NCBI GenBank assembly: GCA_027559495.1
Contig: JAMXSV010000018.1
Coordinates: 1,240,001-1,304,000 of the forward strand
DNA length: 64,000 nt
From: Aurifilum marmelostoma
Lineage: Eukaryota > Ascomycota > Sordariomycetes > Diaporthales > Cryphonectriaceae
Direction of reading: 5' to 3'
Shown: positions 1 to 11,500 of the stretch, in pieces
Position numbering within the stretch: the stretch's first letter is position 1
How the letters are laid out: each line of letters begins with the position of its first letter
Made by a program: the position numbers and the translations under genes
Notes under the pieces: model-generated
What the model was told of the DNA's origin: nothing
What the model saw: the letters and a program-made list of their open reading frames with translations, nothing else
Database searches by the model: none

Positions 1-1
1 C

Positions 2-385
2 GACGGTGTGGCGCAGTGGAACATGATCTGGGATATTGTCTTTCCGAATCGCGCTGACATCAGACCACATTCGCCCTTCATGGACGAGGGTCGGTCCGAA
101 GACATGTCCTCTCTGATTGCGTTCTTTCAGACCAAGGCCCGTCAGATACTCACTGGCGACGTCTTGACTCGGAACTCAGTGGACCAAATCCTCTACGGTG
201 CCTTGGTCATCATTGGTGAATGGGAGTCGGCAAACGGCGTGGCGACTTTGGAGACGCCCATCAGCATCTTGGGTCCTGACATCCAGCAGGTTCTCAGGTA
301 TCAACAGCAGATGATGACAAAACGTACACCTGGCACCGACGGCCACATGTCCAATATCGTGGAGCTGTCCACGGCGCCTGAGTAG
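2..385 (+). CDS. 3' end of a gene truncated by the window edge; fungal protein of unknown function
   Basis: The reading frame is open from the first bases of the window to a TAG at 383-385, so only the last 127 codons are present and the start lies to the left. The visible C-terminal part holds the string WDIVFPN followed by a PHSPF segment. From memory, this resembles fungal proteins, often with C2H2 fingers upstream, that carry a 'W..(I/V)FP...PSPY' motif. The rest is an unremarkable soluble helix-rich tail. It converges on the ferroportin gene, with stops 133 bp apart. No zinc finger is visible in this fragment, so the family suggestion is weak. That a coding 3' end is present is fairly sure; its function is not. 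Confidence 0.6.
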   Translation, partial: DGVAQWNMIWDIVFPNRADIRPHSPFMDEGRSEDMSSLIAFFQTKARQILTGDVLTRNSVDQILYGALVIIGEWESANGVATLETPISILGPDIQQVLRYQQQMMTKRTPGTDGHMSNIVELSTAPE

Positions 386-518
386 ACATTGCCTTGGACG
401 ACGCCAGTGTCAAGTCGCGCTATAAGATCAGGTCCGACAGAGCTATTCGCTAGTGCCTCAAGCCTTGAGCATCTTGCATCACACAGCTTCCTTCCACCAG
501 ATGGAAGGGTCGGCTGTA

Positions 519-2269
519 TTACGACTTTGGGCAGATACAACGTGGTGCATGGAACAAATGGCCACGACGCCTCCTCAAGAAGTAAGCATACAGCCCTCCC
601 GCGGCGTAGACGGCCACAGCTGACATGACAACAGGAACCTTGAACTGTTCTGGTCGAGAGAATATGATGGTCGTGGCGAAGGAGAGCATCTCAAAAAGGT
701 TCTGGAACGAAGTCTCAACGGCGGCGAACGTACCCCGGTGGTCATCCTCGACTTCCTATACATGCGTCGCCGAATATCAGTCCACGTTGGGCCTATCATC
801 ACCAAAATCTTAGAAAAGGAGAGTATTATCAAGACTCACATCTTGTATGATGCTCTGGGCAGACAGATCGTATCCCCACAAACCAATCCGACTCAAGGCT
901 ACACCCGCCGCGAGCCCAGTGGCGGAGTACAGGCTGCTCGCGCCCATTCCCTTAAAGTCCAGAAAGTACCAGCCAAGTGCGCCAGCGAGGCACATCATCT
1001 GCCAAGCCAGGCTCCATATACCGGCACGGACGACCCCGACCCTCCTCATCAAAGAGGGAGCAGCCCAGGTCGCGCTGATCTCGAAGATGCTGCTGCCGAC
1101 GCGGGCTATGCCGACGTTCCACGAAGAGTAGCCGACAGAGATAAGATAGGTGGTCATCTGACCGGAAAAAGACAGGACAGTGAGATAGAGAAGAGACAAG
1201 GCAAATGATGGGAGGAAGGCTGGGTGTCGAAAATAGAATGATAGTGAACCGATAGGAAGTATGCTGTTGATAGCCTTGCTCAGAAACGTCTTTGTGGGAA
1301 CAAAAAGCCTTGGCTCCTGATCCGCATCTCCTTCGACTTGGTCTGCAGGAGCAGTAGGCACCACTGGCCTCTCAAGGCCACGAACTCGTTTGTAAACCTG
1401 GAGTTTGATCAGTCACCAAAAAAAAGAACGTCTGTTGACCCCGTCTAATCAGTGCAGAATGCCTTAAAGTACCTGTTCGATGAACATTGTCTCTACAAGG
1501 ACGGACGCGATATTCATGCCCAATGTCGTATAGATAGCAACCTCAGTAGAGGCAATAGCCACCAAAGATATCGCGAGAGGCCCCACGAGCTTGCAGAATA
1601 GATCAATGCGGCGCATTCGGGCATTCATGGCTGAAGGATATTGGTGAGCGGACCGCCATACATGTCCGTAGAATTAAGAGCTTAGGGGTCGATGTGCTTA
1701 CTTCGACGGGCAGCTTCATTGCCCTCTGTAATGACCACGACCCAATCCCGCTCAACTGATATTGTGTTCATCGTAGAGCATAGCTTTTCCACCACCGCCA
1801 GGAGCACAGTGCCTGCAAAGAGACCGTCATCCTTTCGATGAGACCCAGCCCTGTCTTTGCCCTGTAGCAGTAACAGCAAGAAGATACAAGACACAGCAAC
1901 GGGGATCCTCTGGCCAATAATTGACGTCCTGATGAGGCTGAGCCGGTTGCCGGTATTGATCCAAGCTCCCAAAGGCTGCGCAAGGATGATGTACCCGGCG
2001 TTGCGCACGAGAGAGTATATCGAGACTGGGAGCAGGGTTCCAGGGAAGACAGATGTCAGGAAAAGAGCTGCGCCAAACTCAAAGAGGCGCGAATTCCAGG
2101 TGGACAGGAAATGTGAGGTATACAACCTGAAGGCGACTGAGCTGGGCACACCGACGCTGGCGTCTGTGAAATTGGAGTCTTCCTCGCCATGCTCAATTTG
2201 GTGGAGGAGGCGGTGGCCGTCAGTCAGACCGGCTGCCGCGTCAGTGTCTTCTGTGAGCGCGCGAGGCAT
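519..2269 (-). CDS. Ferroportin-like iron exporter (SLC40A1 family)
   Basis: Four exons read from high to low coordinate: 2269-1702, 1630-1473, 1397-840 and 755-519. They join in frame to 506 residues. All junctions have GT..AG ends (donors GTAAGC, GTACTT, GTGAGT). The protein has the ferroportin layout: an N-terminal block with LYTSHFLSTWNSRLFEFG, a central MRRIDL motif, a VYKRV linker, then a second helical half ending in a V-E-D-D-H-RG-F-A-A-V-E motif and a last helix. Family members are multi-pass transporters that export Fe2+ (some plant and fungal ones move other divalent metals) from the cytosol. The membrane (plasma or vacuolar) cannot be told here. Length fits the family (about 480-570). 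Start codon ATG at 2269 precedes a polar N-terminus. The 2.3 kb upstream is shared with a divergent 7TM gene. Confidence 0.88.
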
Positions 2270-4578
2270 ATCTTGGTGTCGGGACCCACCCGAGCGGACG
2301 ACACCAGCCGTGTGTTGTATTTTGAGTTTCTCGTCTTGAGTGATAATTCATGAGAGAGCGGCAGTGAAGGGCTGTCTGAGGAGCCAACAACCGCTTCGGG
2401 CCTTGGACGACATGGTATGATTTCTAAAATTGAGGTGTGCGTCGTGAGGGCGAATCATCACGTCAAAGTCGAGGGCCAAGAAGCTGAAGCGAAGTCGGTG
2501 ACAGACGAGCATGGGCAAAGTGATGTGGCTCCCTCGCCCGCCCTTGCCGTTAACGGCCCTTGGACGGCTCCAGTTCGCTCCACTAGACTGGTAGAAATTG
2601 GCCTAGCTTTTTTTCCCCAGTGGACTTCGTCCGTGTGCCATTTACCGCGTTTAAATATAGAATGTCTCACAACCCCCGATGTCTGCTGGTCCGCTGCTTC
2701 TGCGAGAGCCGTAAATGAGGTAACTTGATCTCATACTCTTGTACATTGAATCAAGAACACGAGCTCATCAGCTGCGACTCGTAGCTGCTGCTTGGTCCCA
2801 TAAAAGAAACGGGTGGTGGCAAGAGCTGAGGGCGGACTCGTCACCACTTTCACCGAGCCACACAAGGACGCTGCAGTCACGGTACAGCGCAGCAACCTGC
2901 TACTACCATCGAATGCATGTACGGAGTACTGTCGCAGGCGTGGTGGACTGTTTATGCTGCCGACCTGTCACCGGAAACATTCCTTGCTGGACCTTTTGCC
3001 CGTATCTGACCAGGGTCCCGGCGGGGTATGTTTCTGGACACGATTTATGGAGAAGAAAAATCCAGCCAAGTCTCCTGGCTGCCTGGATCTAGGCGGGTCA
3101 GTGGATGCCACCTTTGAAGCATAGAATGAAAGTATCTGCTATTGCCAGCAGATGCCTAAGAAAAAATTTGACAAGTGGACAGACGCCTCCTTATTCTCCG
3201 CGTCTCCAGCATGGCCAACTGGATAGGGTATCTGTTGCAGGTTTGGGTCTTTCAGATGCGGATCATTGTTTCTAGGCGATTAGGCCTGCAACCTCTGCAG
3301 GGCTGCTGCGGGTCACAAGCCGACAGTGCCGCTGTCACTGATGCAACCTTGGTTCGGCACACCGGTGAAAGCGGCAGATCCCTTTATGGCACTGCCATTC
3401 ATGCATCTCTGTGAGTTGTACCACGATTTGTGAAAGGTTCGGCCTTTTCTCTGCTTCCGGTACTTGAACTAAGTTCCGCTTATGCAATACTACAGCATTT
3501 ATGGCACATCAGGTACTTCATGATTGTGGCGAGACGCGTTTCCAGGAGTGGACCTGGGTAAACACAGAGGTTTCTTGAGAAATGCTAAGGTCTTGTGTAT
3601 CCTAGAATTCCCATGCTACAAGACGGGAAAAGATTATAGAATCTCACTATGTAGCAGAAAGTTCAGCACGCAAGGCCTCGCGTATCGGACGCAGCTCCGA
3701 TCATTGTAGATCTCGAACATCTTGCCGACAATGGTGTCCTATGTAGCAAAGATCGCCACGGTACACTAATAATAATGACTGAGAGGCGAGAGGGTGGGAT
3801 AGCATAACATACTCTGCTGTCGCTGCGACTCGTCGTCGTCCGGGTGGGACCATTGTCGACGTCTTCAGGCCATGTTCTCGCCCACTCTCTTGGCTGCTGA
3901 AACACATGGCCGCCCAGGATGTCAAGAGCGCTCAGCCGAACCAGGCTTCGGTCAGCAAAGACCCTCGAGGTGGCATGTTTGGTACTTCTTCTGCCCTTCA
4001 GATTCAGGGTGGAACCAAATTTATGTCAAACACGCTATATGTAGACGGCGGACCACCTTCCCTCGAAATGCCCTAGTTCCCGTCTCCTCATGCGCAAGGT
4101 GTTGTGGGAATTTCGCCCCTCTCGATGCAGCAGCAAAATGCTAGGTCTGCCGGGGCGGCCAAGGTTCCTCCTTCAGGGGCCCTCCGCCGATGCTCAGGAC
4201 CCGCTACGGAAAGAAATGTGGAGGGGGGGCCTTACCCGAGGGGTTGGCGATGCGGGAGGGTTCAAGGCTTCAAGCATATGCTGCATACTATCGCCGTGCC
4301 GACTCGTCCAGAAGTTCTGGACTTGAAGGGCCATTGGCTTTTGTTTGCAGGCCCAGTATCGCGCCCCTTTCCCACTTGATGTCTACCTAGCCTGTCCCTC
4401 TTCTTTTTCTCTCTCTCCTTTTTTCCTTTCGTTTCACTTTATTCTTTTTAGTTTTCTTTTCTTCCTCCAGCAGGTATGACGGCTCGTGACATCGAGGATC
4501 TGCCTTGGATGCATCGTCCTCATCCTCACCCGCACTGAATCCGACCACCGTCTCCCTCTTCCGACAACATCAACAATC
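2270..4578. other. Intergenic region with a possible coding relic
   Basis: This lies between the divergent ferroportin and 7TM-protein genes and must contain both promoters. No complete gene is supported. Short overlapping frames on both strands between 2400 and 3900 show no recognisable domain. A possible relic frame (3806-4379) is listed separately. From about 4388 to 4467 the plus strand is almost pure pyrimidine (CT/TTTC repeats), a common feature of filamentous-fungal promoters just upstream of the transcription start, and it fits the 7TM gene starting at 4579. Confidence 0.5.
3806..4379 (+). pseudogene. Possible gene relic interrupted by one stop codon
   Basis: One plus-strand frame runs about 190 codons from just after a stop near 3805 to about 4379, with a single in-frame TAG at 4074-4076 (a CAG codon changed by C to T would restore it). 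An ATG lies at 3906. The amino-acid composition (Gly, Ser, Pro, Gln; strings such as MFGTSSALQIQGGT and SPLSMQQQ) is like disordered regions of fungal regulators rather than random translation. I do not recognise the family. It could be the remnant of a duplicated or RIP-mutated gene, an unrecognised exon, or chance. Overlapping frames on the other phases are equally long, so confidence is low. Confidence 0.25.
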
Positions 4579-5923
4579 ATGAACGTGGTTTCGGCCAACT
4601 ACAACAACGACGATGCGACAGACGCAAAGAGCGGCGACCTCGGGTCCATGATCCTTGCTGTTTGCTGGGCTATGACGGCTGTTGCAGCGCTGTTCCTTGG
4701 AGCGAGGTTATTTACCAAGGTGACAACGCACAAGCGACTTTGGTGGGACGACTGGCTGCTGGTGGCCTCGTTCCTTATGCTCGTTGCCTTCTCGAGCACG
4801 ACGACGTACGGTGTCCAGGCTGGGATTGGGAAACACCATGCCACCACGGGAAAAGACTCCGAGACCGATGAATTGCAGCTCATCGTCGTCATCGCCACCA
4901 TCTTTTCCGTGCTGGGAGCGTCTTGGTCCAAGACCTCTTTCGCCCTCACCCTACTCCGAATCACTGGCGGGACTATACATTACATCATCTGGGTCATCAT
5001 CGTGTCCATGAATGTGGTCCTCACCTTCAACGCCATCCTGCAATTTCTATGGTGCCAGCCGGCGTCGGTGGCCTGGCACAGCGGCCGTGGTGGCACTTGT
5101 TGGAGCCAGAATGTTATTGTATACTACAGCATCACAGCAGCAGCTTACTCAGCTGGTATGGATATCCTGCTCGCCATGGTACCATGGGCTGTCATTATGC
5201 GCCTGAGCATGCATATGCGGGAAAAACTGGGCGTGGCCATTTGCATGAGCCTTGGAGTGATGTGAGTATGAACCTCTGAGGAGTCATTTTGCTGTCGGCC
5301 AACCCCGGCATTACTGCCAGATCCGAGGTTTTGGTTCTTTTCAAGGGGCATTGGTGTTTTTCTGACAAAAAGTCTGGACAATTAGTGCCGCCATCACTTC
5401 AATTTTCCGTGCCTACCACATACCTGCACTCTATTCCGACGACTACTCGTGGAACGAGTCCACCCTCTTCGTCTGGACCGCCGCCGAGATGGCCACCACA
5501 ATCATCGCCACATCGATCCCCGTCCTGCGCGCCCTCCTGACCAGGGTCGTCAGCTCCACCCGGCGCGAACGAGGGGAGTCACAGTTCGCCAACACCTTCA
5601 GGACAGGAACCTATGCCTGCAGCACCGTGAGCAGGAGCCAGAGCTACAGAAGGATGGGTGATGGTGCCTATACACGCAAGGCCGGGGATGGAAATCTTGT
5701 CGGGATCAGTGAGAGTGGGGAGAGCGTGACCAGCCTGGTCATCACCTCTGAGAAGGGCACTGACAGAGACGTAGAGCATGGGGGCATTCTGAAGACGGAA
5801 GAGGTTACGGTCAACTACGACAGACGGAGTGCACATCCGGATGATCTGAGTAGAGGTGCAGACGGCTCGGCGCTGGGTTATGAGCTGCAAAAAGTACCGT
5901 CCGTGCATGTGAGGTCAAAGTGA
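4579..5923 (+). CDS. Rhodopsin-like seven-helix membrane protein (fungal SAT4/PTH11-type family)
   Basis: Two exons, 4579-5261 and 5386-5923, joined at GAT|GTGAGT and TTAG|T, encode 406 residues. The chosen ATG at 4579 follows a good A at -3; an in-frame upstream ATG would only add a polar leader. Seven hydrophobic segments are visible: around residues 20-42, 53-72, 96-120, 132-155, 178-200, 215-232 and 250-270. Typical family marks are the N-terminal ALFLGARLFTKV helix end with an 'LWWDDWLL' turn, a conserved Cys in the LWCQP and GGTCW segments of the extracellular loop, and FRAYHIP. The long Ser/Arg-rich C-terminal tail (about 120 residues) is cytosolic by analogy. Some members (PTH11) act in surface sensing before appressorium formation, but most are uncharacterised, so the ligand is unknown. 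No N-terminal CFEM Cys domain is present. Confidence 0.85.
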
Positions 5924-6682
5924 TGCCGATGAAACAACTCTTCAGCCAGGAGATGAAGAGGAAAAATCAAAGCCGCCATTTTTCACAAACCCGCTATTAT
6001 TTGTGCATGCATGCAACTGGATTTCCATATCTGAAGCTAAATTGCATTTCCACCTAGTTCCATAATTTCTTGATTCTATGCCTAGATCAGGGATTCAGCA
6101 TTGAGGTCTAACTTACATGTGACTCGACATAACTACACAGGTCTATCCTATTCCCATCAAGTATCACAATAACAGTATCTCAGCAAGGTTGCTGGGGTGA
6201 GTCTCGCGTCTACTGCTCATTGCCTCTTCACAGCCATAATGAGCCCGAGCAAAAAATTATGCAGCTCTCTTTGAGTATTACGCAGAGGAAAGGAACTGCG
6301 TCGTGTTTCTGTTCTCACTTATCATCAGGGCTAGCTCTACTCTTCGACTTGACGCTGCGATTATATGGGACTTGCAGGTTACTTGTCGTGTTGATCATTT
6401 GAATCATAACCCTTTCTGCAGGCTTGTGTCCAATACCATCTTTGAGGCCGTCTAAACATGTGTTACAAGCAACTCCTCCAGATGCAATTCGCACTGACCT
6501 GTACATGTCTAATGAATATCATCTCAATCTAGCCCCTTGGAACGCCGGCTTATCAAATTCTCCTAAGCGTAAAAGGGAAAGAAGGGGGAAAAGAAAAAGA
6601 AATTCGTGATTCGTCTGATATATACAAAAGAAAAAAAAATATACAAAACTTTGTAGAATACCTTCCTTGATTATTGTACTTA
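5924..6682. other. Intergenic region, nothing recognised
   Basis: This lies between the 3' ends of the convergent 7TM and Clr5 genes and should hold both terminators. It includes an A/G-rich tract (about 6565-6600) and poly-A stretches around 6630-6645. No gene or structured element is supported. Confidence 0.5.
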
Positions 6683-8572
6683 TCATGTTAACTGAATTTC
6701 GGCTTCTGGAGAAGGACGCCACTGGATATGAGTGCTGTACGGAAGCCGAGCCTTCAATTCGAAGTCACAAGTGAAGAGGTGAAGTGTGACTGTGTCTCCG
6801 GAATGCCTGGTCGCAATCAACTCTGCGATGCGGTCTTTGAACGTATTTGCCTTGGCTGCTGACAGGACTATGGTGTAACGGTGATACAAGACACCAAGGA
6901 CTTGTAGCAAGGATAGATTGCTTGTTGCCGGTCGTGAATCAATCATCGCCAGAGCTTGTTCTAGCAGCTGCAACGATGGACCAACATGCCCCACCCTCCA
7001 CTCGAGCTCGGCCATCCAGAACGCCTTTTCTTCCGGATTGACAAAGTCGACCAGGCTGCATTTACCGGCTTCCGTCAGCAGCTCTTGTGCCTCGCCCAGC
7101 CTCTGCTCAGTGATGAGGGCTTCTGCTAATGCAAGTCTGATCTCCTGAGCGCATGGGACCAGAGTGGGATCATCTTTTGAGAGGACAAGATTGCGGCGGA
7201 GAGCATCCTCGGTGTGACTACGTATAGAGCTTGGGACGTAAGCCTCTATGCGAAGTGCTCCAATGTCGTTAAATCCGCGCGTCTTCCTCCAGATGGGTGG
7301 GCACGTCGCCGAGACGGTTTCGAGGAAGTGCTCTGAGAAGTCTGGAACCTCTCGAGATTCCAGCATGTCCAAGTAGATCGACCACAGATTGTTTAGAGGA
7401 TGTTCCGGGCCGTACAGCTCCCGGAAAAGATCCAAGGAGTGCTTCACAAGCACGCAACAGACCCTGAAGCATGCTTCGGACGCCGGATAGCGTCTGTAGC
7501 AGGAGGCCACTTCCACAATTTTCCTGTATATGAATGGGTGATGCAGGGATATCAACCCCTTCAGATAGTTGAACGACTTGTTGATGTCCGCAAAAGCTTG
7601 TTGTGTCCTCTTGTCGTCGGAGAGCGTCTGCAGGCCCCTTTTGAACAACGGGAAGAAGGCAACATCATCCTCCGTGACCAGACCATGAGGACATGGCTGC
7701 TCCGTGCCGGCCTGACCCTGCAGCCAGATGCCGCCAATCTTCATGTTCTGATTCAGCCACGTCTCCCAGTAGTATTTGGCAGTCTCCACAGATTCATGTA
7801 AAACAGGCGTCTTCATCCGTCGCGGTATCTCCGGGCTTCTATAGGACCGTGTTGCTAGTTCGGTGGGTGTGGGAGTGGTTCGTCGGCCTTCCTGCTGAGA
7901 AGGACTGCCTTCTTTGGACTTTTCGAGATGTCTTGCGATCCGTCGCTCGAAATTGAGCCTTTTTGTGCCTGCCCAGAAGTCCTCTGGATTTCTGTTTCCG
8001 GACACGAGCTCCCGAGCCTCGTGTTCCTTGATGTTCTTCTTCAGCCCCCACTTCTTGAAACGGAACTTGTAGGCTCTCGGACTTGTGCACACAAATTTGT
8101 CAGCGGTGATTCCAGTTAAACTATTCACCTCTGTATTGGGGGGGGGGGTGTTTCTTTTTTTTTCTTTCTTTTTTTGGCTTAATACTGACGTTGCGTCGAA
8201 CCCGTGCTCTCTGCTCATATACTCTCGGACTGTCGGCATGGGAAGATTCTCTTCCCAGTAGAGACGGGTGATGATGCCCCGATGACGATTCCATTGCTCT
8301 TCGGAATAGTTGTTAGGACCGCGGCTGGATCCCTCTGCTGGAGAGCCTCTTGACGAGGTCGTGTCTGGCTCAGACCTCCTGTCGCTGCTGTATAGACCAT
8401 GTGGGCCTACGCCAGAATAGGGAAAGTTTTCTGAACTGGGGAGGGTGACGGCCAAATTTTCAGAGGGCGCAGAGAATGCACTGGCTGTCTCTCGGCTGGC
8501 GGCCCCGCTCGCTTGGGTTGAAAGCATGTAGCGGTCATTTAGATCAATATAATCAGCGTCTTCCAACGCCAT
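6683..8572 (-). CDS. Clr5-domain protein with C-terminal helical repeats
   Basis: Two exons, 8572-8190 and 8081-6683, encode 593 residues. The intron (8082-8189, donor GTCAGT) is placed inside the Clr5 domain because removing it restores HGFDAT-PRAYKFRF, the usual continuous family sequence. The N-terminal 90 residues are Ser/Pro-rich and disordered. The Clr5 domain covers about residues 90-142 (EEQW, LYWEENL, EYM..EHGF, YKFRFKKWGLKKN). The rest is helical, with TPR-like pairs around residues 430-560 (LALAEALITEQRLGEAQELL and following). Clr5 domains are named from a fission-yeast silencing factor and are widespread, mostly uncharacterised, in filamentous fungi. A nuclear or DNA-associated role is inferred, not shown. 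The 108-nt intron is a multiple of three without a stop, so an unspliced transcript would also be translatable. Confidence 0.82.
   Translation of the reverse strand: MALEDADYIDLNDRYMLSTQASGAASRETASAFSAPSENLAVTLPSSENFPYSGVGPHGLYSSDRRSEPDTTSSRGSPAEGSSRGPNNYSEEQWNRHRGIITRLYWEENLPMPTVREYMSREHGFDATSVLSQKKKEKKRNTPPPNTEVNSLTGITADKFVCTSPRAYKFRFKKWGLKKNIKEHEARELVSGNRNPEDFWAGTKRLNFERRIARHLEKSKEGSPSQQEGRRTTPTPTELATRSYRSPEIPRRMKTPVLHESVETAKYYWETWLNQNMKIGGIWLQGQAGTEQPCPHGLVTEDDVAFFPLFKRGLQTLSDDKRTQQAFADINKSFNYLKGLISLHHPFIYRKIVEVASCYRRYPASEACFRVCCVLVKHSLDLFRELYGPEHPLNNLWSIYLDMLESREVPDFSEHFLETVSATCPPIWRKTRGFNDIGALRIEAYVPSSIRSHTEDALRRNLVLSKDDPTLVPCAQEIRLALAEALITEQRLGEAQELLTEAGKCSLVDFVNPEEKAFWMAELEWRVGHVGPSLQLLEQALAMIDSRPATSNLSLLQVLGVLYHRYTIVLSAAKANTFKDRIAELIATRHSGDTVTLHLFTCDFELKARLPYSTHIQWRPSPEAEIQLT
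8082..8189 (-). other. In-frame, stop-free intron of the Clr5 gene with homopolymer tracts
   Basis: The intron has donor GTCAGT and acceptor ACAAG, is 108 nt long and is open in the gene's frame. On the plus strand it holds an 11-base G run (8138-8148) followed by T-rich tracts; in the transcript these are A-rich and then a C run. Gene callers would read through it and split the Clr5 domain. Confidence 0.7.
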
Positions 8573-11500
8573 TGCACCAATCGACTGCTAGCATTGATCG
8601 GGCGAGCCTGTGACAATGTTCTGCTCATCCTGGTCCCAACGTTGTACAACCTAGGCCTTTTATATCAAATAAGCCAAAAGATGTCGTCCCAAGCGGCGGG
8701 TTACGAGTCCAGGGCTTTTCAAATCCCGTCAGAAAGCCAAGGGAAGCTGAGCTGAACAGAAGTGGTGCCCCCCTTATGGTCTGGGAGTCTGGACGCCGCT
8801 AGGATCCCAACCCCCCCCCCCCCCCCTCGCCCCAGGATCAGACGACCAAATTGCTCAGGCATGGTGGGGTCAGGTCCACCTGCTTTCAGGCTGTGAAAAT
8901 CCTACCAGCGACCACTATGACGGTAGTAAGATAGCACTCAGCAGGTTGAATGTGCAGCATTGCTACAGTGCATCAGAAGATCGACAGGCTCTAGAAGCAA
9001 AAGGCGAGTCTTTATCCAGTCTCCAGCCAGCATTTACATCATCAACGCATACAGGACAAGGTATCGCCGAAACGTGTGTGTGTCTGTGTGAGAGAAAGAC
9101 AGAGAGAGGATGCCACAGTGCCCCAGTACCTCCTTTTCCTCCAGATCGATCCGCTGCAGGTGGTCCCATCGCAAAGGAGTTACAATCAGTCTGCGCCGTA
9201 GAAGGTGTGCACCCTTGATGTATTATTAACGCCTTATTACATTCCTACGGCACAGTCCGCCCCACTCGAGCCATGGATTTGGTTTTCCCTCCTCTCCCCG
9301 TCTTTTGACCAATCGTACCAATCTGCGTTCACACCCAGACTTCAAATCACGCCTAGTGAACCTTACCCATAGCATACAAGAACTCCGGCATTCTTCTCGT
9401 GCGTCATAAACCGTTACGGGCTAAAAGGCAGGGCACGATACACATATATGGATGGGTCCTCGATTCGAGACCCATGACCACGATATGACTAGGCCAGGCA
9501 TACATGCTCTGCATTAAGTATTATTAGCACATGCCGCGTGACGCACAAGCCGTACCCTCCTCATAGCGTCGCACTGTCTCCGCGGGTATCGTTGTCCCTG
9601 AAGATGGGTGGCAGGCAGAATTCGTCATGGGTGCCACACCAGGTCTGCATCGACCTCCTCAAGAGGTTGCTGCCAACGTCTGGATGATGACTTGGTCATA
9701 CTCTTTTTCTCCTGCTGACTGAGCTGACCTGCCATTCTCAGAACACTAGTCCTTGGCGTTCTGAACAAGACCACATCAGTTATAACTTCAATGCCGTGTC
9801 GACAGATTACTTAGTCAGCTGACCACATCCATCTTAACTGGTCAACGCATGCGTGCATCAGGGGCGCACAGTACTAAAGCCGTGGTCGTAAAGCTCGAGA
9901 AGAGCGTATGTTTATTCCATGCACCAGATACTGCATTTATAATCCTGCATGGGTTGACAGGGTCCAAATGAGTTCTTAGCGCGCTCAATCTTGGAGCGAT
10001 AATTAATGACCATGATATGTTGTCCTTGTCGACCGAGCAGCAACCCTTGAAATCCTTTGCCTATTCCTTAGACGATATTTCGTAGAGTCGTCACTCGAAT
10101 CCGGGGAACAGGTCGCGATGTTCAAGCTATTTCTTTTCCTCTTCAAGTTGACTGTTATGATTGGACCATAATCGAACGTGGTAATGCGCATTAACGTCCG
10201 GCATGCTTCCAAGATAGACGTCGTTAATATGAGCCATGAAATCGTTTGGATTTCACAATGGGATTCCAATTCCGCAGCGCGGAATAACCCTACTTGACTC
10301 TTTACGATATTCCATCCTGTGGGGTTTATGCTTAAGAGTTATCTGCCGCTGATTCGCTGACATAACATAAAAGTGAATCCTCTCATGCAGCCCTCATTGG
10401 CGACCCGTCCAATGGCGCCTTCACCAGCGGATCCTGTTCTGCCCCACCAGCACCTTGATTGCGACGACAGAATCCGAGGTCAGGCCTTGCCTCTTTGGTG
10501 TGGAATTCCTGCTTTTTTACCGCGCCTCTGCTAACGTCATTCCGTACCTCTTCGGTGAACTTGGTCACCGCAGGTCCAACTTAATGCCGTGCTTACAATC
10601 ACAGCCATATGCTCTTCCACTCGGGTGCATGTCCCTTCGGCCTGCATCCTTGCTCTCTAACTGCCGTCACGTAGACTGCGCGGCTCAGCGTCTCTTCCTT
10701 TAAGGAAGAGATCACTCAACCTGCCGACCCTCTCGCTTTCTCTCTTCACTTCAAACTCGGACCGCTTATTCCTCGTCTCTCGGTCGGGAGCACGGCCCTT
10801 TGGGTCGATAGATTCAATTCTGGAGATAACTTCAGTTCTTCTAAGTCCGGGCTCGCTATTGGATGTAGGTATTGACGAACCCGGGTCCAAATCCTCCAGA
10901 GCAATATGTAAGTAAGCTTTGGTCTGGTCATAACACCATTCAGGATTCAAATACGCCCGTAGTTTCAGTTTTCGACAAGCCGGTCGGGGTTTCCGTTTGC
11001 CGTATGATGGATGGAACCTCGTTGTGACAGCACGCTCAGCTGAAGTGGCTGAGCCATAACTAGCGGACTACTTCCCACTTTAAGGCATGATGCACGTACG
11101 GAGCGGTGGACCTCGGGACCGATCAACAGATTGTGTGGCCGCTTCTATCCTTGTTATCTTGCCGCAGTGACTATTTCTGCGCATCTGCGCAGTGTTATGG
11201 AGGATCACGATAATCAAATCTGCCCCCTCGTCGTATAGAATGGCAGATTTAAGGATGGTCGTCATCCTCTTGACCTGTGTTGACTTTCGGCGGCCAAGGG
11301 AATAAAGGAATGATAGCCCCAAACAAGAATGAATGTGTCAATTGCATCTTGCCTGACGGCCTTGCCTTAGAAATTGGCCAGCAGAATATGATGTGAGTGT
11401 TTTCTAAGATGAAGCTACTTCGGATGTTGTACTCACAGTTGTCGAAGATGAGAACTTTACAATATATTGAAGAGCAAGTTCATTGAAATAAGCTTGAGTA

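Noticed and set aside
9452..9475. Hairpin with TTCGA in the loop, considered as a tRNA T-arm
   Set aside because: The loop is 10 nt rather than 7 and no acceptor, D or anticodon arms can be formed around it.
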